Assembly (NCBI GenBank): GCA_963711635.1
Contig: CAVQEZ010000004.1
Location: 310,001 to 374,000 of the forward strand
Length of the DNA: 64,000 nt
Direction: 5' to 3'
DNA from: CADEED01 sp963711635
GTDB taxonomy: Bacteria > Pseudomonadota > Gammaproteobacteria > Steroidobacterales > Steroidobacteraceae
Part shown: positions 28,288 to 37,390 of the stretch, in pieces
Layout: the number at the start of each line of letters is the position of its first letter
Numbering within the stretch: position 1 is the first letter of the stretch
Position numbers and translations under genes: made by a program
The notes under the pieces: generated by a model
The model's input: the letters and a program-made list of their open reading frames with translations, nothing else
Database searches by the model: none
What the model was told of the DNA's origin: nothing

Positions 28288-28326
28288 GGGCGGCCGTATG
28301 TCATGCGCGGCCGCCCGTTTCTTTTT
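28288..28326 (+). terminator. Rho-independent terminator
   Basis: GGGCGGCCG at 28288 and CGGCCGCCC at 28308 form a perfect nine-pair stem with an 11-base loop. It is followed by GTTTCTTTTT and lies 18 bases after the binding-protein stop. Confidence 0.9.
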
Positions 28327-28460
28327 GGACGAAAAGCGGTGAAAGCGGGCATGTGAGCCCCCTCGGGCAGGTCGAGCAGTCCTTGCCGCACCCAGATTGC
28401 CGTGCGGGAGCGGACGACACGGCGCTCGCGCCGGAGTTGGCCCTCAAATCGCTGGTGTTC

Positions 28461-29171
28461 ATGCCGCATTCTCCCGTTATCGTTGATAAACTGGAGGATA
28501 CGCCGAACGACAATCCGGAGAACCTTTCGATTCAGAAAGCGACTATGGCGAATTTCGGGATAATTGGCTGCTCTGCCTTCTGGCAAAAGTCGGATTACAA
28601 GTGGCGCACGCCCGGTGGAGGCTTTTCAATCAAGGATCTGCAACTCTTCAACCTTCCTTCCGGTCTCAGTCAAGCGCTGCTGATCGGAACAAAGTTTGCT
28701 GCTACCGACAAGATTTACGCAAACGGCGTAAGCGTGAGGAATAAAAATTTGGTTTCCCCGAATTTGTATGAACTCACGTTCCCAGTATCCGGCGGGGAAA
28801 CCGTGACGGTCACCATTGTTCAGGGTACCACCGTGCTGTCAAAGACGATCCCAAACCCTGCGACTCTCAAGGTCGTGATCCCAACGGTGACTTTTTACCA
28901 GCCTGCGGTCAAGAACAAGCCGGCGGTCCTGATCGTGAAGCTTGAGGGCGTTCGCCCCACAGTTCGTGTGTCCAAAATCACCGGCGCAAAACTAGCGCGA
29001 CCACCAGTTGTTTCTGCTAGCGGGATAACCTTGAGACTGCTGAACCCCGAGCCTCCGGTTGCCATCCAATTGGAAGATTCGGTGACTGGCGCTACCACCG
29101 TGGCGGTAGTTGATACACTTCCTGCGGTGCCTGCCCAGGAGGAGCCGAAGCCCAAGCCTAAGAAGGAGTGA
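28461..29171 (+). CDS. Hypothetical protein with repeated beta-strand pattern, start uncertain
   Basis: This frame of about 235 residues is not recognised. The first part has NFGIIGCSAFWQKSDYKWRT. The rest alternates Val, Thr and Pro in short strands (YELTFPVSGGETVTVTIVQG, IPTVTFYQPAVKNKPAVLIV), suggesting immunoglobulin- or IPT-like beta sandwiches. The C-terminus is charged (PAQEEPKPKPKKE). No signal peptide is visible, which fits loss of the true N-terminus at a probable join just upstream. The ATG at 28461 is simply the first in-frame one. Codon use is less GC-rich than the genes to its left. Confidence 0.5.
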   Translation: MPHSPVIVDKLEDTPNDNPENLSIQKATMANFGIIGCSAFWQKSDYKWRTPGGGFSIKDLQLFNLPSGLSQALLIGTKFAATDKIYANGVSVRNKNLVSPNLYELTFPVSGGETVTVTIVQGTTVLSKTIPNPATLKVVIPTVTFYQPAVKNKPAVLIVKLEGVRPTVRVSKITGAKLARPPVVSASGITLRLLNPEPPVAIQLEDSVTGATTVAVVDTLPAVPAQEEPKPKPKKE

Positions 29172-29190
29172 GCCACGGTCACGCTGATGA

Positions 29191-29220
29191 ACACAGATCA
29201 GACCTCATCCTGATCTGTGT
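29191..29220. terminator. Perfect inverted repeat between convergent genes
   Basis: ACACAGATCAG and CTGATCTGTGT pair over 11 bases around an eight-base loop. The hairpin sits between two convergent genes and may end both transcripts. There is no long T run. The right arm reaches the first base of the neighbouring stop codon. Similar hairpins recur between genes elsewhere in the acidobacterial parts of this window. Confidence 0.6.
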
Positions 29221-30758
29221 CATCCGCGTTCATCTGCGGCAAACGTATTCACGCGCTGGCGGCGCATCACGCGCACGCCGGCGCGCCAATCTTCGTTGAT
29301 GTCGAAGCGATAGATTTCGATATCGTGCGAGATACAAGCGGCGAGAGTTTGGAAAGACGGATGGACGCGCAACGTTGGTGCTACGAGATAAACCAACGGC
29401 GCTTCGTCTCTGATCTTTCGTTCGCCGAATAGTTTTGCTTTTGCGATGTGCCCACGCCGCCGATGCGCCTCGACGCGACGCCAGTAGTCAGCACCCTGCA
29501 ACACGTGCTCGCGATCTTCTGACACCTTCAGCTCGATCACGACCAGACGTCCATCCTGTCGCAACGCCAGCAGATCTATCGGTCTGATTCCAAGCTTCGC
29601 TCCGCGTGCCGTCCTGAACTGTGCATGCAGTGGCGCGATGATCAAACCGGGATCGAGCATTGTTATGTCGCGTCGTAGGAGCGACTCGAGCCACGCTTCG
29701 GGAGCGGCACGATAAAACGCGTGGCGACGATCAACTGCTGCGGCCGATCGATGCTCGCGCAAGTCGCGAATCAGGTTCTGCCAGTCGTTCCAGGTTGCTT
29801 CTTCGAGCAGACGGCGATGTGATCGGTCCGTTCCAAACCAAACTCTTTGTGTCCCAAGCAGCGAACGCACTCGGGCAAATGGAAGTCCGAAATACCGGAT
29901 TGTCTCGCCATGACGCGCGTGTACGACGTCGATTGCATCGGGCGCCTCAGCCACGATTGCCGAGGTTAGTTCACTAGCGCTCGCAGCAGCTACGGGAGGA
30001 AAACGCGCCAGCTTCTTCTTCCATAACTCATCTTTGGCCGGACAAGCGATCTCATTCAACACGGTCAACTCATCGTTGACAGTGAAAACTCGAATGATGT
30101 TTCTCAAACTACTGCGCAGCAACGCGACGCGGTAAAGCACCGGCTTGAGAAGCGCGGGTGAAACGATCAACCAGAGTTGCTGAACATGTGGCGGCTTGAT
30201 CCTTTCCGAAGTCCGCCTGAACCACAGCAGCGTTGCTGATAAGAAAGCATCGACGCTCGCTGGTTGAGCTGAAACAACCGGCCCAGTGACAGCAATCCTC
30301 ACTTGTTTTCGTCGCAGGAGAACCTGCGCGTAGCGACCCGGCTGTCCCGCTCTCGCGCCTCGACTCAATGCTAATCGCTCAACCACCGTCTCCGCTTGCA
30401 ACGCGGCAGCAAGCTGGCCTACGCGCTCGCAACGGACTTGACGCGCGGCGCGAATAGTCGCCGCAACCGATTTTGCCGAGGCGCGAGGAATTAGCTCGAT
30501 TAGCGAGAGCTCGGCGCCCATCTTGCGCGATGCGTGCAACGCGAGTGATTGGCCGTCCCAATGCCAGTCGAGAATGCGCCACAGCCGGTTTCCTTTTTCA
30601 GTCCAGCAAGTGAGCACGAGCTTTTCGCGAGAGATGGCGATATCGATCTCGTCTCGACGCAGAGCTTCAGTTGTGCCATCACTCGAGACGTATAACCATT
30701 CGGCGTGTTGACGAAAGAGAGCGGCGATCTGTTCGAAGGCGGATTCCAGTTGAAGCAT
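29220..30758 (-). CDS. Hypothetical protein with a C-terminal PD-(D/E)XK nuclease-like domain
   Basis: The protein is about 512 residues. The C-terminal 150 residues hold LGIRPIDLLALRQDGRLVVI followed by ELKVSEDREHVLQGADYWRR, an Asp, a beta hairpin and then E-L-K, which is the catalytic core pattern of PD-(D/E)XK nucleases such as the NucS/DUF91 group. The first 350 residues are not recognised. The ATG at 30758 (MLQLESAFEQIAALFRQHA) is the most natural start. The gene diverges from the thiolase gene. Nuclease action on DNA is inferred from the motif alone. Confidence 0.65.
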   Translation of the reverse strand: MLQLESAFEQIAALFRQHAEWLYVSSDGTTEALRRDEIDIAISREKLVLTCWTEKGNRLWRILDWHWDGQSLALHASRKMGAELSLIELIPRASAKSVAATIRAARQVRCERVGQLAAALQAETVVERLALSRGARAGQPGRYAQVLLRRKQVRIAVTGPVVSAQPASVDAFLSATLLWFRRTSERIKPPHVQQLWLIVSPALLKPVLYRVALLRSSLRNIIRVFTVNDELTVLNEIACPAKDELWKKKLARFPPVAAASASELTSAIVAEAPDAIDVVHARHGETIRYFGLPFARVRSLLGTQRVWFGTDRSHRRLLEEATWNDWQNLIRDLREHRSAAAVDRRHAFYRAAPEAWLESLLRRDITMLDPGLIIAPLHAQFRTARGAKLGIRPIDLLALRQDGRLVVIELKVSEDREHVLQGADYWRRVEAHRRRGHIAKAKLFGERKIRDEAPLVYLVAPTLRVHPSFQTLAACISHDIEIYRFDINEDWRAGVRVMRRQRVNTFAADERG

Positions 30759-30849
30759 CGTGAGGACAGCCACAAAAGGCACAAAGAACACAAGAATTGT
30801 CTCGTGTTTTCTCAGTACTTCTACCCTGTGCTACCATTTTTGGCAACTC

Positions 30850-32031
30850 ATGAAGAACGTTTATCTCGCAGGAGCAGTACGAACACCGATTGGCCGGTTT
30901 GGCGGCACGCTTGCCTCGTGGACCGCCGCTGATCTTGGTGTTGCGGTTGCAAAGGAAAGTTTGCGCCGTGCAGGCGTCGCGCCCGATCAAATCATCGACT
31001 CGATCTGGGGTTGTGCCCGCCAGGCTGGAGGTGGCCCAAACGTTGCGCGACAGATTACCTGGCGCGCGGGCGTGCCGGAAACGGTACCCGCTGCGACGAT
31101 CAATCAGGCGTGTGGTTCGGGACTGAAAGCGATCATTCTCGCGGCGCAGGAGATCATGTTGGGTCGTGGCGATGCCGTGCTTGCGGGCGGAACGGAAAGC
31201 ATGTCGCGCGTGCCTTACTTCGCGGAAGGCGCACGCTGGGGCATGCGCATGGGCAACACGCAACTCGTCGATGGAATGTATCGCGACGGCTTCAGTGATC
31301 CGCTGTCAGGACTGTTGATGGGCCAAACCGCGGAGAAGCTGGCGCGGCAATACGAGATCTCGAGAAACGAGCAGGACGAGTTTGCGTTGAGATCGCAGCA
31401 GAGGGCGCAAGCGGCGATTGAATCGGGCAGGTTCAACGATGAAACAATGCCACTGGAAGTCAGCGGTAATAAAAGCGAGAAGATAAGCTTCGCCCGGGAT
31501 GAACATTGTCGCGCGGGCACGACGCTCGCGGATCTCACGAAGTTGCCGCCCGTGTTTTCCAAAGACGGCAGCGTGACTGCCGGAAATTCATCGGGCATAA
31601 CAGACGGCGCCGCAGCCGTGGTCGTGTTGAGTGAAGACGGACTAAAGCGTTTCGGAACTAAACCTCAAGCGCGGATCGTTGATTATGAAATCTGCGGAGT
31701 TGCTCCCGAGATCATGGGCATTGGTCCAGTGCCCGCTGTGCGCAGGCTGCTCGAACGACAGCGTCTCACGATCTCAAAGATCGATTTGATTGAACTAAAC
31801 GAAGCGTTTGCGGCGCAGGTGATTGCATGTGGTCGTGAACTTGGCTTCGCTGCCGATCGCCTGAACGTTAACGGCGGCGCGATCGCGCTGGGCCATCCGA
31901 TTGGTTGCACCGGCGTTCGAATTACCACGACGCTGATTTATGAAATGCAGAAGAGACAAGCGAAACTCGGACTAGCAACGCTGTGCGTCAGCGGCGGCAT
32001 GGGGCTCGCGCTGCTGCTGGAACGGGTATGA
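30850..32031 (+). CDS. Acetyl-CoA C-acyltransferase (thiolase)
   Basis: Thiolases join or cleave acyl-CoA with CoA in fatty-acid or polyhydroxyalkanoate metabolism. The 393-residue protein has all catalytic elements: the nucleophile Cys in INQACGSGLKAII, the NEAF box (LIELNEAFAAQVIACGREL), the His in GGAIALGHPIGCTGVR, and the second Cys in ATLCVSGGMG. The ATG at 30850 gives MKNVYLAGAVRTPIGRFGGT, the usual start. It overlaps the next gene by ATGA. Whether it works in breakdown or synthesis cannot be told. Confidence 0.95.
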   Translation: MKNVYLAGAVRTPIGRFGGTLASWTAADLGVAVAKESLRRAGVAPDQIIDSIWGCARQAGGGPNVARQITWRAGVPETVPAATINQACGSGLKAIILAAQEIMLGRGDAVLAGGTESMSRVPYFAEGARWGMRMGNTQLVDGMYRDGFSDPLSGLLMGQTAEKLARQYEISRNEQDEFALRSQQRAQAAIESGRFNDETMPLEVSGNKSEKISFARDEHCRAGTTLADLTKLPPVFSKDGSVTAGNSSGITDGAAAVVVLSEDGLKRFGTKPQARIVDYEICGVAPEIMGIGPVPAVRRLLERQRLTISKIDLIELNEAFAAQVIACGRELGFAADRLNVNGGAIALGHPIGCTGVRITTTLIYEMQKRQAKLGLATLCVSGGMGLALLLERV

Positions 32032-32765
32032 GTTGCCGCAACGGGTGGCGACAGAGGGCCAGCCCGACAAAGTGTCATGTGATACTTCTACTCTCTCTTC
32101 TGCTACTGTTCGCTGCCTGCCGCTCGCAAAACGAACCCTCAACAACCCCGATCATTTCCCCGGAAACCGTACTCTCCTCAACGCCTCCATTTCAAACTAA
32201 AGAACCCGAACGTTACCGCGCGACTCGAATCATCACGATCGTTACAGCCGATGGTAAGACGGTGGTGACGAAAAACTCGATCACCAGAGACGGCGAGATG
32301 CGTCGCCACGAATCTGAAACGGTGTCGAAACGGATCGTTTATCTGGATTTGCCTGACGGAAGATTTGTTTTGTTACCGAATGAGAAGGTGTATGCCGATG
32401 TCGGGATCGAGACCAACTTCAGCGCCGGTGAAGATGAGGAAATTTCTCCCGATCGTTTGTTGCACGGCGACGCCACGAACACGAGCTATCAAAAGCTTGG
32501 AACGGAGTTGATTGGCGGGCGTAACACGGACAAGTACCGGATCGCTGTTAACAGTTCCACGCCCGGAAGCGTCAGCCTAAGTGAGACACTGATCTGGATT
32601 GATGAAACTCTGAACATGCCCGTCAGATCCGAAACGACGTCATCGGACGGGACGAAGATCACGATGGAACTTTCGGATGTGGCGCGGGACGTTGAAAGAA
32701 GCGTTTTCAAGGTTCCGGCGGATTATCAGAAGATTGCGTTTCGTGAGCTTCGCAAACGGTTGTAG
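32028..32765 (+). CDS. Lipoprotein of LolA/DUF4412-like type
   Basis: The 245-residue protein starts inside the thiolase stop (ATGA). A hydrophobic stretch ending LLLLFAACRSQ is a good lipobox, so it should be lipid-anchored. The mature part has long beta-strands (YRATRIITIVTADGKTVVTK, GGRNTDKYRIAVNSSTPGS) and ends FKVPADYQKIAFRELRKRL, like LolA/LppX-fold or DUF4412 proteins that bind lipids or act in the envelope. The function is unknown. The overlap suggests coupled translation with the thiolase, though no shared pathway is evident. Confidence 0.75.
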   Translation: MSCRNGWRQRASPTKCHVILLLSLLLLFAACRSQNEPSTTPIISPETVLSSTPPFQTKEPERYRATRIITIVTADGKTVVTKNSITRDGEMRRHESETVSKRIVYLDLPDGRFVLLPNEKVYADVGIETNFSAGEDEEISPDRLLHGDATNTSYQKLGTELIGGRNTDKYRIAVNSSTPGSVSLSETLIWIDETLNMPVRSETTSSDGTKITMELSDVARDVERSVFKVPADYQKIAFRELRKRL

Positions 32766-32885
32766 CCACAAAGAGCCAGAAAATGCACACAAAAGGCACC
32801 AGAAAGTCGCGCTTCTTTCGACAACCCCCGCATTGAATTCAGGCATCGGACAGGTCTCTTATTCCTTTTCGAGAAAGGCATTGTA

Positions 32886-32962
32886 GTGAAACAAAAACTT
32901 CTTAACCTCGCAATCATCCTGTTGGCCGTCGCCGGCGTCACCCAGGCGCAAACGCGCGGGCA
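32886..32962 (+). CDS. Signal peptide of a gene cut off at a sequence join
   Basis: From a GTG at 32886 there are about 25 codons reading MKQKLLNLAIILLAVAGVTQ and AQ, a complete Sec signal peptide. The sequence then changes abruptly to a CoA-transferase in the same direction but of different codon use. The rest of the exported protein is missing. Confidence 0.6.
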
Positions 32963-34099
32963 TCGGCGGGCATGGCGCTCGGCCAGCTCGGTGCGGAGGT
33001 CATCCGCGTCGACCCGCCCGGAGGCGGTAGCGATGCCGGCCGCTGGCCGCTCTCGCACGGCGGCGCGAGCCTGTTCTGGGCCAACCTGAACAAAGGCAAG
33101 CGGTCGGTGACGATAGACCACCGCAGCGATGAGGGGCGAGAGCTGCTCCTGGAGCTGGTGGTCGGCTCGGGACCGGACGGGGGAGTTTTCGTCGACAACC
33201 TGGTCGGCGCGAGGCGGCTACGCTACGAGCAGCTGAAGGCTCGCCGCAGCGACGTCATTCACGTCCATGTGCAGGGGCGACCGTAACGGCAAGCCGGCGG
33301 TCGACTACTCCATCAACGCAGAGGTCGGCGTGCCCCTGATGACAGGTCCGGCGGAGGAGCCGTACCGGTCAACCACGTGTTGCCGGCATGGGATCTGATC
33401 ACCGGCATGCTGACCGCTTCATCGGTGACGACTGCATTGTTCCGGCGCGAGCGGACAGGCGAGGGTGCCAGGGTCGAGGTCGCGCTCGCCGACGTCGCCC
33501 TGGCCGGGGTCGCCAGCATGGGCTGGTTGGCGGAGGCCGACGAGCTCAGGGATTGGCGCGCCCGGATCGGCAATCACATGTTCGGGTCCTTCGGTGTGGA
33601 CTTCGCCACCGCCGATGGCCGGCGCATCATGGTGGTCGCTCTCACTGAGGGGCAGTGGAACGCTTTGCGGCGAGTCACCGGGACCGAACGCGTCTTCTCT
33701 GCCCTGGAGGAGACGCTTGGCGCCGACCTCGATCGCGAGGGCGACCGGTACCGGCTGCGGGAGACGATCGCATCGGTTCTCCGGCCGTGGTTCGAGGCCC
33801 GCGACTTCGCCACCTTGGAGAGGCTTCTCGATGACGCCAAGGTGCTGTGGAGCCCGTATCGCGACATGGCTGAGATCGCCGCCGAGGCGCGCATCGCGAC
33901 AGACTCGATCGTGACCGAGATCGACCAACCGGGCATCGGTCCCATGCTGGCGGCGGCAGGGCCGTGGCGCTGGGACGAGGAGCGTCCAGCGGCACGTCCG
34001 GCACCTGTGCTGTCCGCAGATACTGACGAGGTACTCAGCGGCGTACTGGGCCTTAGCGAGACCGAGATCGGAAGCCTGCGAGAGCGCGGCATCATCTGA
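32963..34099 (+). CDS. CaiB/BaiF family CoA-transferase, 5' truncated and frameshifted
   Basis: These enzymes move CoA between carboxylic acids (class III). The visible 375 residues begin AGMALGQLGAEVIRVDPPGG, continue FWANLNKGKRSVTIDHRSDE and, after a frame change near 33285, NHVLPAWDLITGMLTASSVT, ending GLSETEIGSLRERGII. All are typical family stretches; the first 25 or so residues are missing at the join near 32962. The catalytic Asp region near residue 150 falls around the frame break and cannot be checked. A MaoC-like hydratase gene follows 45 bases on, suggesting a shared acyl-CoA pathway. Confidence 0.85.
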
Positions 34100-34144
34100 T
34101 CCCGCCAGCTCAGCCAGGGCAGGCGTCCGGCGGACCGCTGGTAG

Positions 34145-34955
34145 ATGGACGCAAAGTGGAAAGGTGGGGGCGTGCACCAAGACGAGACCGCGGCAGTGCG
34201 CGGACCGTACTTCGACGAGCTGGCGGTGGGCCGGGTCTTCGAGTCGGCACCCGCCGTCACGCTGACGGAAGGTCTCCAGGCGTCTCATGCCGCTGCGGTG
34301 GGCAACCGGGTCCGGTTGGCACTCGACCACGAGCTGGCCAGGATGGTGGCCGGCGGCCTGTGGCGAGCCCTGCTCTCGTGTGGGACACCTCGATCGGGCA
34401 GTCCACCGTGGTGACGCAGCACGTGCGCGCGAACCTCTTCTACCGCGGGTTGTGGTTCCACCGTCAGCCACTTATTGGCGACACCTTGAGCACCACGACC
34501 CGGTGAGACCCTGCGCGAGAACAAGCGCAAAGCCGGACGTCAGCCCACGGGACTGGCGGTGCTGCGCATCACTACCGTCGATCAACTCGGCCGCCTGGTG
34601 CTTGACTTCCGCCGTTGCGCCATGATCCTGCTGGCGCCAGGAGCCGACGAGACCGGGCACGTCGAGGAGACCACCGGGACCGACCAGGCAGCTGAGGAGT
34701 CGGGGGTAAACGATCTATTGCGTTCGATCGCGGAATGGGACGTCAGCGCGCTGACCAGCTCGACCTGCGGGTCATGGGACGGCGGCAGGACCTACGAGGT
34801 CCTGGGGGGTGACGTGGTCTGGAGCGCCCCGGAGCTCGCTCGACTGACCGGCAACCTGGCTCGAGACCACCACGACAGTCAGGCGGCAGGTGGCACCCGC
34901 CTGGTGTACGGCGGACACACCATTGGTCTTGCCTTCCATCACGTGTGCCAGGCGC
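34145..34955 (+). CDS. MaoC-like dehydratase, frameshifted and 3' truncated
   Basis: Joined frames give an acyl-CoA hydratase/dehydratase of the hot-dog fold. The N-part reads GPYFDELAVGRVFESAPAVT, the middle STVVTQHVRANLFYRGLWFH and RENKRKAGRQPTGLAVLRIT, and the C-part TRLVYGGHTIGLAFHHVCQA, the last being the active-site-adjacent GHT motif. The remaining C-terminus is cut off near 34955, where an acidobacterium-like O-antigen ligase in the opposite direction begins. Frames change near 34380 and 34500. With the CoA-transferase it resembles actinobacterial acyl-CoA gene pairs. Confidence 0.75.
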
Positions 34956-35750
34956 TGCCGAGACCGGATCGCGTGAACGTCAACACGATCGCCTGCCCCA
35001 GGGCCACGAGCACCAGCACGACGACGAGGGCCGTCTTGCGTCTTCCAGCGTCAACGACCACCAGAAACAGAACGGAGACGAAGGCAAAGAGGATCTCCAG
35101 ATACATCGACGCTACGGTCGGGTACAGGAACGGGCCGGTCGCCCGGACCTGCGCGCCGAACAGAAAGACTGCTGGTCTGAAGTCGCTGAGCGCCTCCACT
35201 ACCGCCGGGACACCGGCGTATCGAGGAGCGCAAGCGCCGCTACCAGCGCGCCCGTGGCGGCCGCAGTGACGAAGACCACTTCGATGCGTTTCGGCGACGT
35301 CGCGGCATTCACCGTGAGGACATACAGGCCAAACGCGAGTGCTCCACGGCCCACCATATGGAGAGCGTTCACCCGGTTCTCCGGGGCCGTCCACGCGGAG
35401 AGGAGCATGGCCCCCAGCAGCGCCGTCCACGGCAGGGTCAGGTTGGTGCGCCATCCAGCCAGCATGTGCCGCGGGCTACCGACGCCGCTCAGAGCCATCG
35501 AGAGGGTCCACGCGCTGAAGACCACCAGCAATGCCGCTTCCACGCTGCTGATCGATTGTCCCGGCATCTGAATCAGCGGGCGCGTTTTCTCGAACGGGGC
35601 AGCAAGGATCAAGGCACAGACGCCAACCCAGGCCACCGTCGACGCGGCCCCGATCTGCTGCCGGTCAGGCTCTTCCAGAGCGGCAGCCTCGACACCGCGT
35701 TCTCGCGGGGGCTGCTGCCTGCTGATCGACAACGGGTTGTAGAGGAACAT
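34940..35750 (-). CDS. O-antigen ligase-like membrane protein, 3' truncated
   Basis: The N-terminal two-thirds of a Wzy/WaaL-type polymerase or ligase are visible. It has a short cytoplasmic leader, then membrane segments (WVGVCALILAAPFEKTRPLI, LGAMLLSAWTAPENRVNALH) and, after a frame change near 35215, QVRATGPFLYPTVASMYLEI and IVLTFTRSGLG, a loop typical of the family. It is cut off at the join near 34945. The ATG at 35750 overlaps the methyltransferase stop. A second, diverged copy of the same gene type lies at 40121-41928. Confidence 0.78.
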
Positions 35751-36553
35751 CACTGGGCAATCCACAGTCCGAATGCGGCCGGAGGGCGATGCATCCGCAA
35801 CCATGCGAGCCGCCGCTCGATCCGCGATCTGAGTGGCCCCTGCGACCGGACGAAGCGGGTGCGGAGGGCCAGCTGTCGGGCGGCTTCGGACAAGGCCGCG
35901 AACGTATCGAACATCGGCGAATCCATCACGACGAGCGTCCCGCCTGGCGCAAGCATGCGCCGCGCATGAGCCAGCGTCGCCCCGATGTCGGGCGCGTAGT
36001 GCAGCGAGCCGTTGAAGACGACCAGATCGAACTGGTGCGGCGCGAAAGGCAGCGCATCGAAGTCGGCCTGCACCCTGATGAATCCGACGACGTAGTGGCA
36101 CGACGCCCCCAGCCCATCCACTCCGTCGTCGAGGGCATCCACGGCAGTGAGATGGTGCCCGAGCGCCGCCAGTCGATGGGACATCCATCCGCAGCCGGCG
36201 CCGGCATCCAGAATCCGCATCGAGGAGCGGCCATAAGCCAGGACGTTGCGCAGCAGGTGAGCGAAGCTCTCTTTCCGGAGCCGCCATTCATGCGCGTGCG
36301 GATCGTCGAGAGGGACATTGGGAAGGCGCCGATAGTAGTCAGGCGACGACACGCGGTAGCCTTCGCGCTCCCGGATCAGACGGTACTGCCTCGCAAACCG
36401 CTCGATCGCGGCCTCTCGCCCCGGCGGCAGAAACCGCCAGACCCCCTCACGACACGTGTAGTGCCGGTCACACCGGCCGCACGTGCGGCGATCGAGATCC
36501 CGATCGTCGAGATCCCCACCACAATCAGGACACGCGAACTGCGGTACCCACAC
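35750..36553 (-). CDS. SAM-dependent methyltransferase with N-terminal zinc ribbon
   Basis: The 267-residue protein begins with a zinc-ribbon (FACPDCGGDLDDRD, RTCGRCDRHYTCREG), followed by a class I methyltransferase fold: motif I ILDAGAGCGWMSHRLAALG, acidic loop HHLTAVDALDDG and motif IV FDLVVFNGSLHYAPD. Such zinc-ribbon methyltransferases are frequent in surface-polysaccharide and secondary-metabolite loci. The substrate is unknown. The gene is intact and overlaps the ligase gene. Confidence 0.85.
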   Translation of the reverse strand: MWVPQFACPDCGGDLDDRDLDRRTCGRCDRHYTCREGVWRFLPPGREAAIERFARQYRLIREREGYRVSSPDYYRRLPNVPLDDPHAHEWRLRKESFAHLLRNVLAYGRSSMRILDAGAGCGWMSHRLAALGHHLTAVDALDDGVDGLGASCHYVVGFIRVQADFDALPFAPHQFDLVVFNGSLHYAPDIGATLAHARRMLAPGGTLVVMDSPMFDTFAALSEAARQLALRTRFVRSQGPLRSRIERRLAWLRMHRPPAAFGLWIAQ

Positions 36554-36556
36554 GTG

Positions 36557-37371
36557 TCACACCTTTCGCAGCACGATCAGGAAGTGATCGCCCCACTGAC
36601 GGATTCCTGGCCAGCCGCCGACGGCGTCCTCGAACCGCTGAAGCCCTTCGACAAGGCCCGGGTGCCGCGCCGTGAATCCCTGCAGGTACGGAGGGGGAAC
36701 GAACAGACCCAGCGTGCGCAGCGACACGGGCTCGAACCCTGCTCCTCGAAATGCCCGTTCGAACGCCGCCGGCGTGTAATAACGGGTCCAGACGGTGCGA
36801 CCGTTCAGCGGCACCGGCTCGAGGTGTTGTGAGAACCGGATCCGCGCTCTCGCCCAGTCTCCGCGTGCCAGGAAGCGCGCGATTTCCCACGGGCACACGC
36901 GCCCGATGACCGACGCGGCGAGCACGCCGCCTTCGCAAAGACGGTCGGCGATGAGGCGTGCGGCCCGCGCGATATCCGGTACGCAATTGAGGGACCCAGG
37001 TTTGAAACGGCCGCGTCGAACATCGCAGGGGCGAGCTGGTCGAGCTCGTGGATCCCTAGTTGCAGCACGTGCACGGGTAAATCGACGCCGCATTCGCGGA
37101 TGCGACGCCGGGCCTCACCGACCATCGCCGGCGACCAGTCGACGGCCGTCACGCGATGACCGCGCTTCGCCAGATACTCGGCGTCACATCCCGGCCCGCA
37201 GCCAAGGTCGAGGACGCGCGAGCTCGCGGCCAGGTGCGTTTCGAGCGCAAGCAGGGTGCGTTGGCGCATTTCGCACAGCGTCCTGTTCTCGCTATTCGAG
37301 CGATCGTAGGTCGGCGCGACGCCGTCGAACGCCTTCTGCGTATCGAAAAGCACCTGCTCTACTGTCGCCAT
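36557..37371 (-). CDS. SAM-dependent methyltransferase, one frameshift
   Basis: Two frames form a class I methyltransferase of about 270 residues. The start MATVEQVLFDTQKAFDGVAP is followed by motif I SSRVLDLGCGPGCDAEYLAK and GHRVTAVDWSPAMVGEARRR. After a break near 36995 it continues VLAASVIGRVCPWEIARFLA and ends GIRQWGDHFLIVLRKV. The type is UbiE/BioC-like. It lies three bases upstream of the next methyltransferase gene and shares its strand with the whole polysaccharide locus. Confidence 0.83.
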
Positions 37372-37390
37372 GGCCCTTTTTCACGTCGCC

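Noticed and set aside
28301..28460. Cys-rich minus-strand frame (CGKDCSTCPRGLTC) beside the terminator
   Set aside because: The cysteine pattern is suggestive, but it runs into the terminator hairpin and lies at a probable join.
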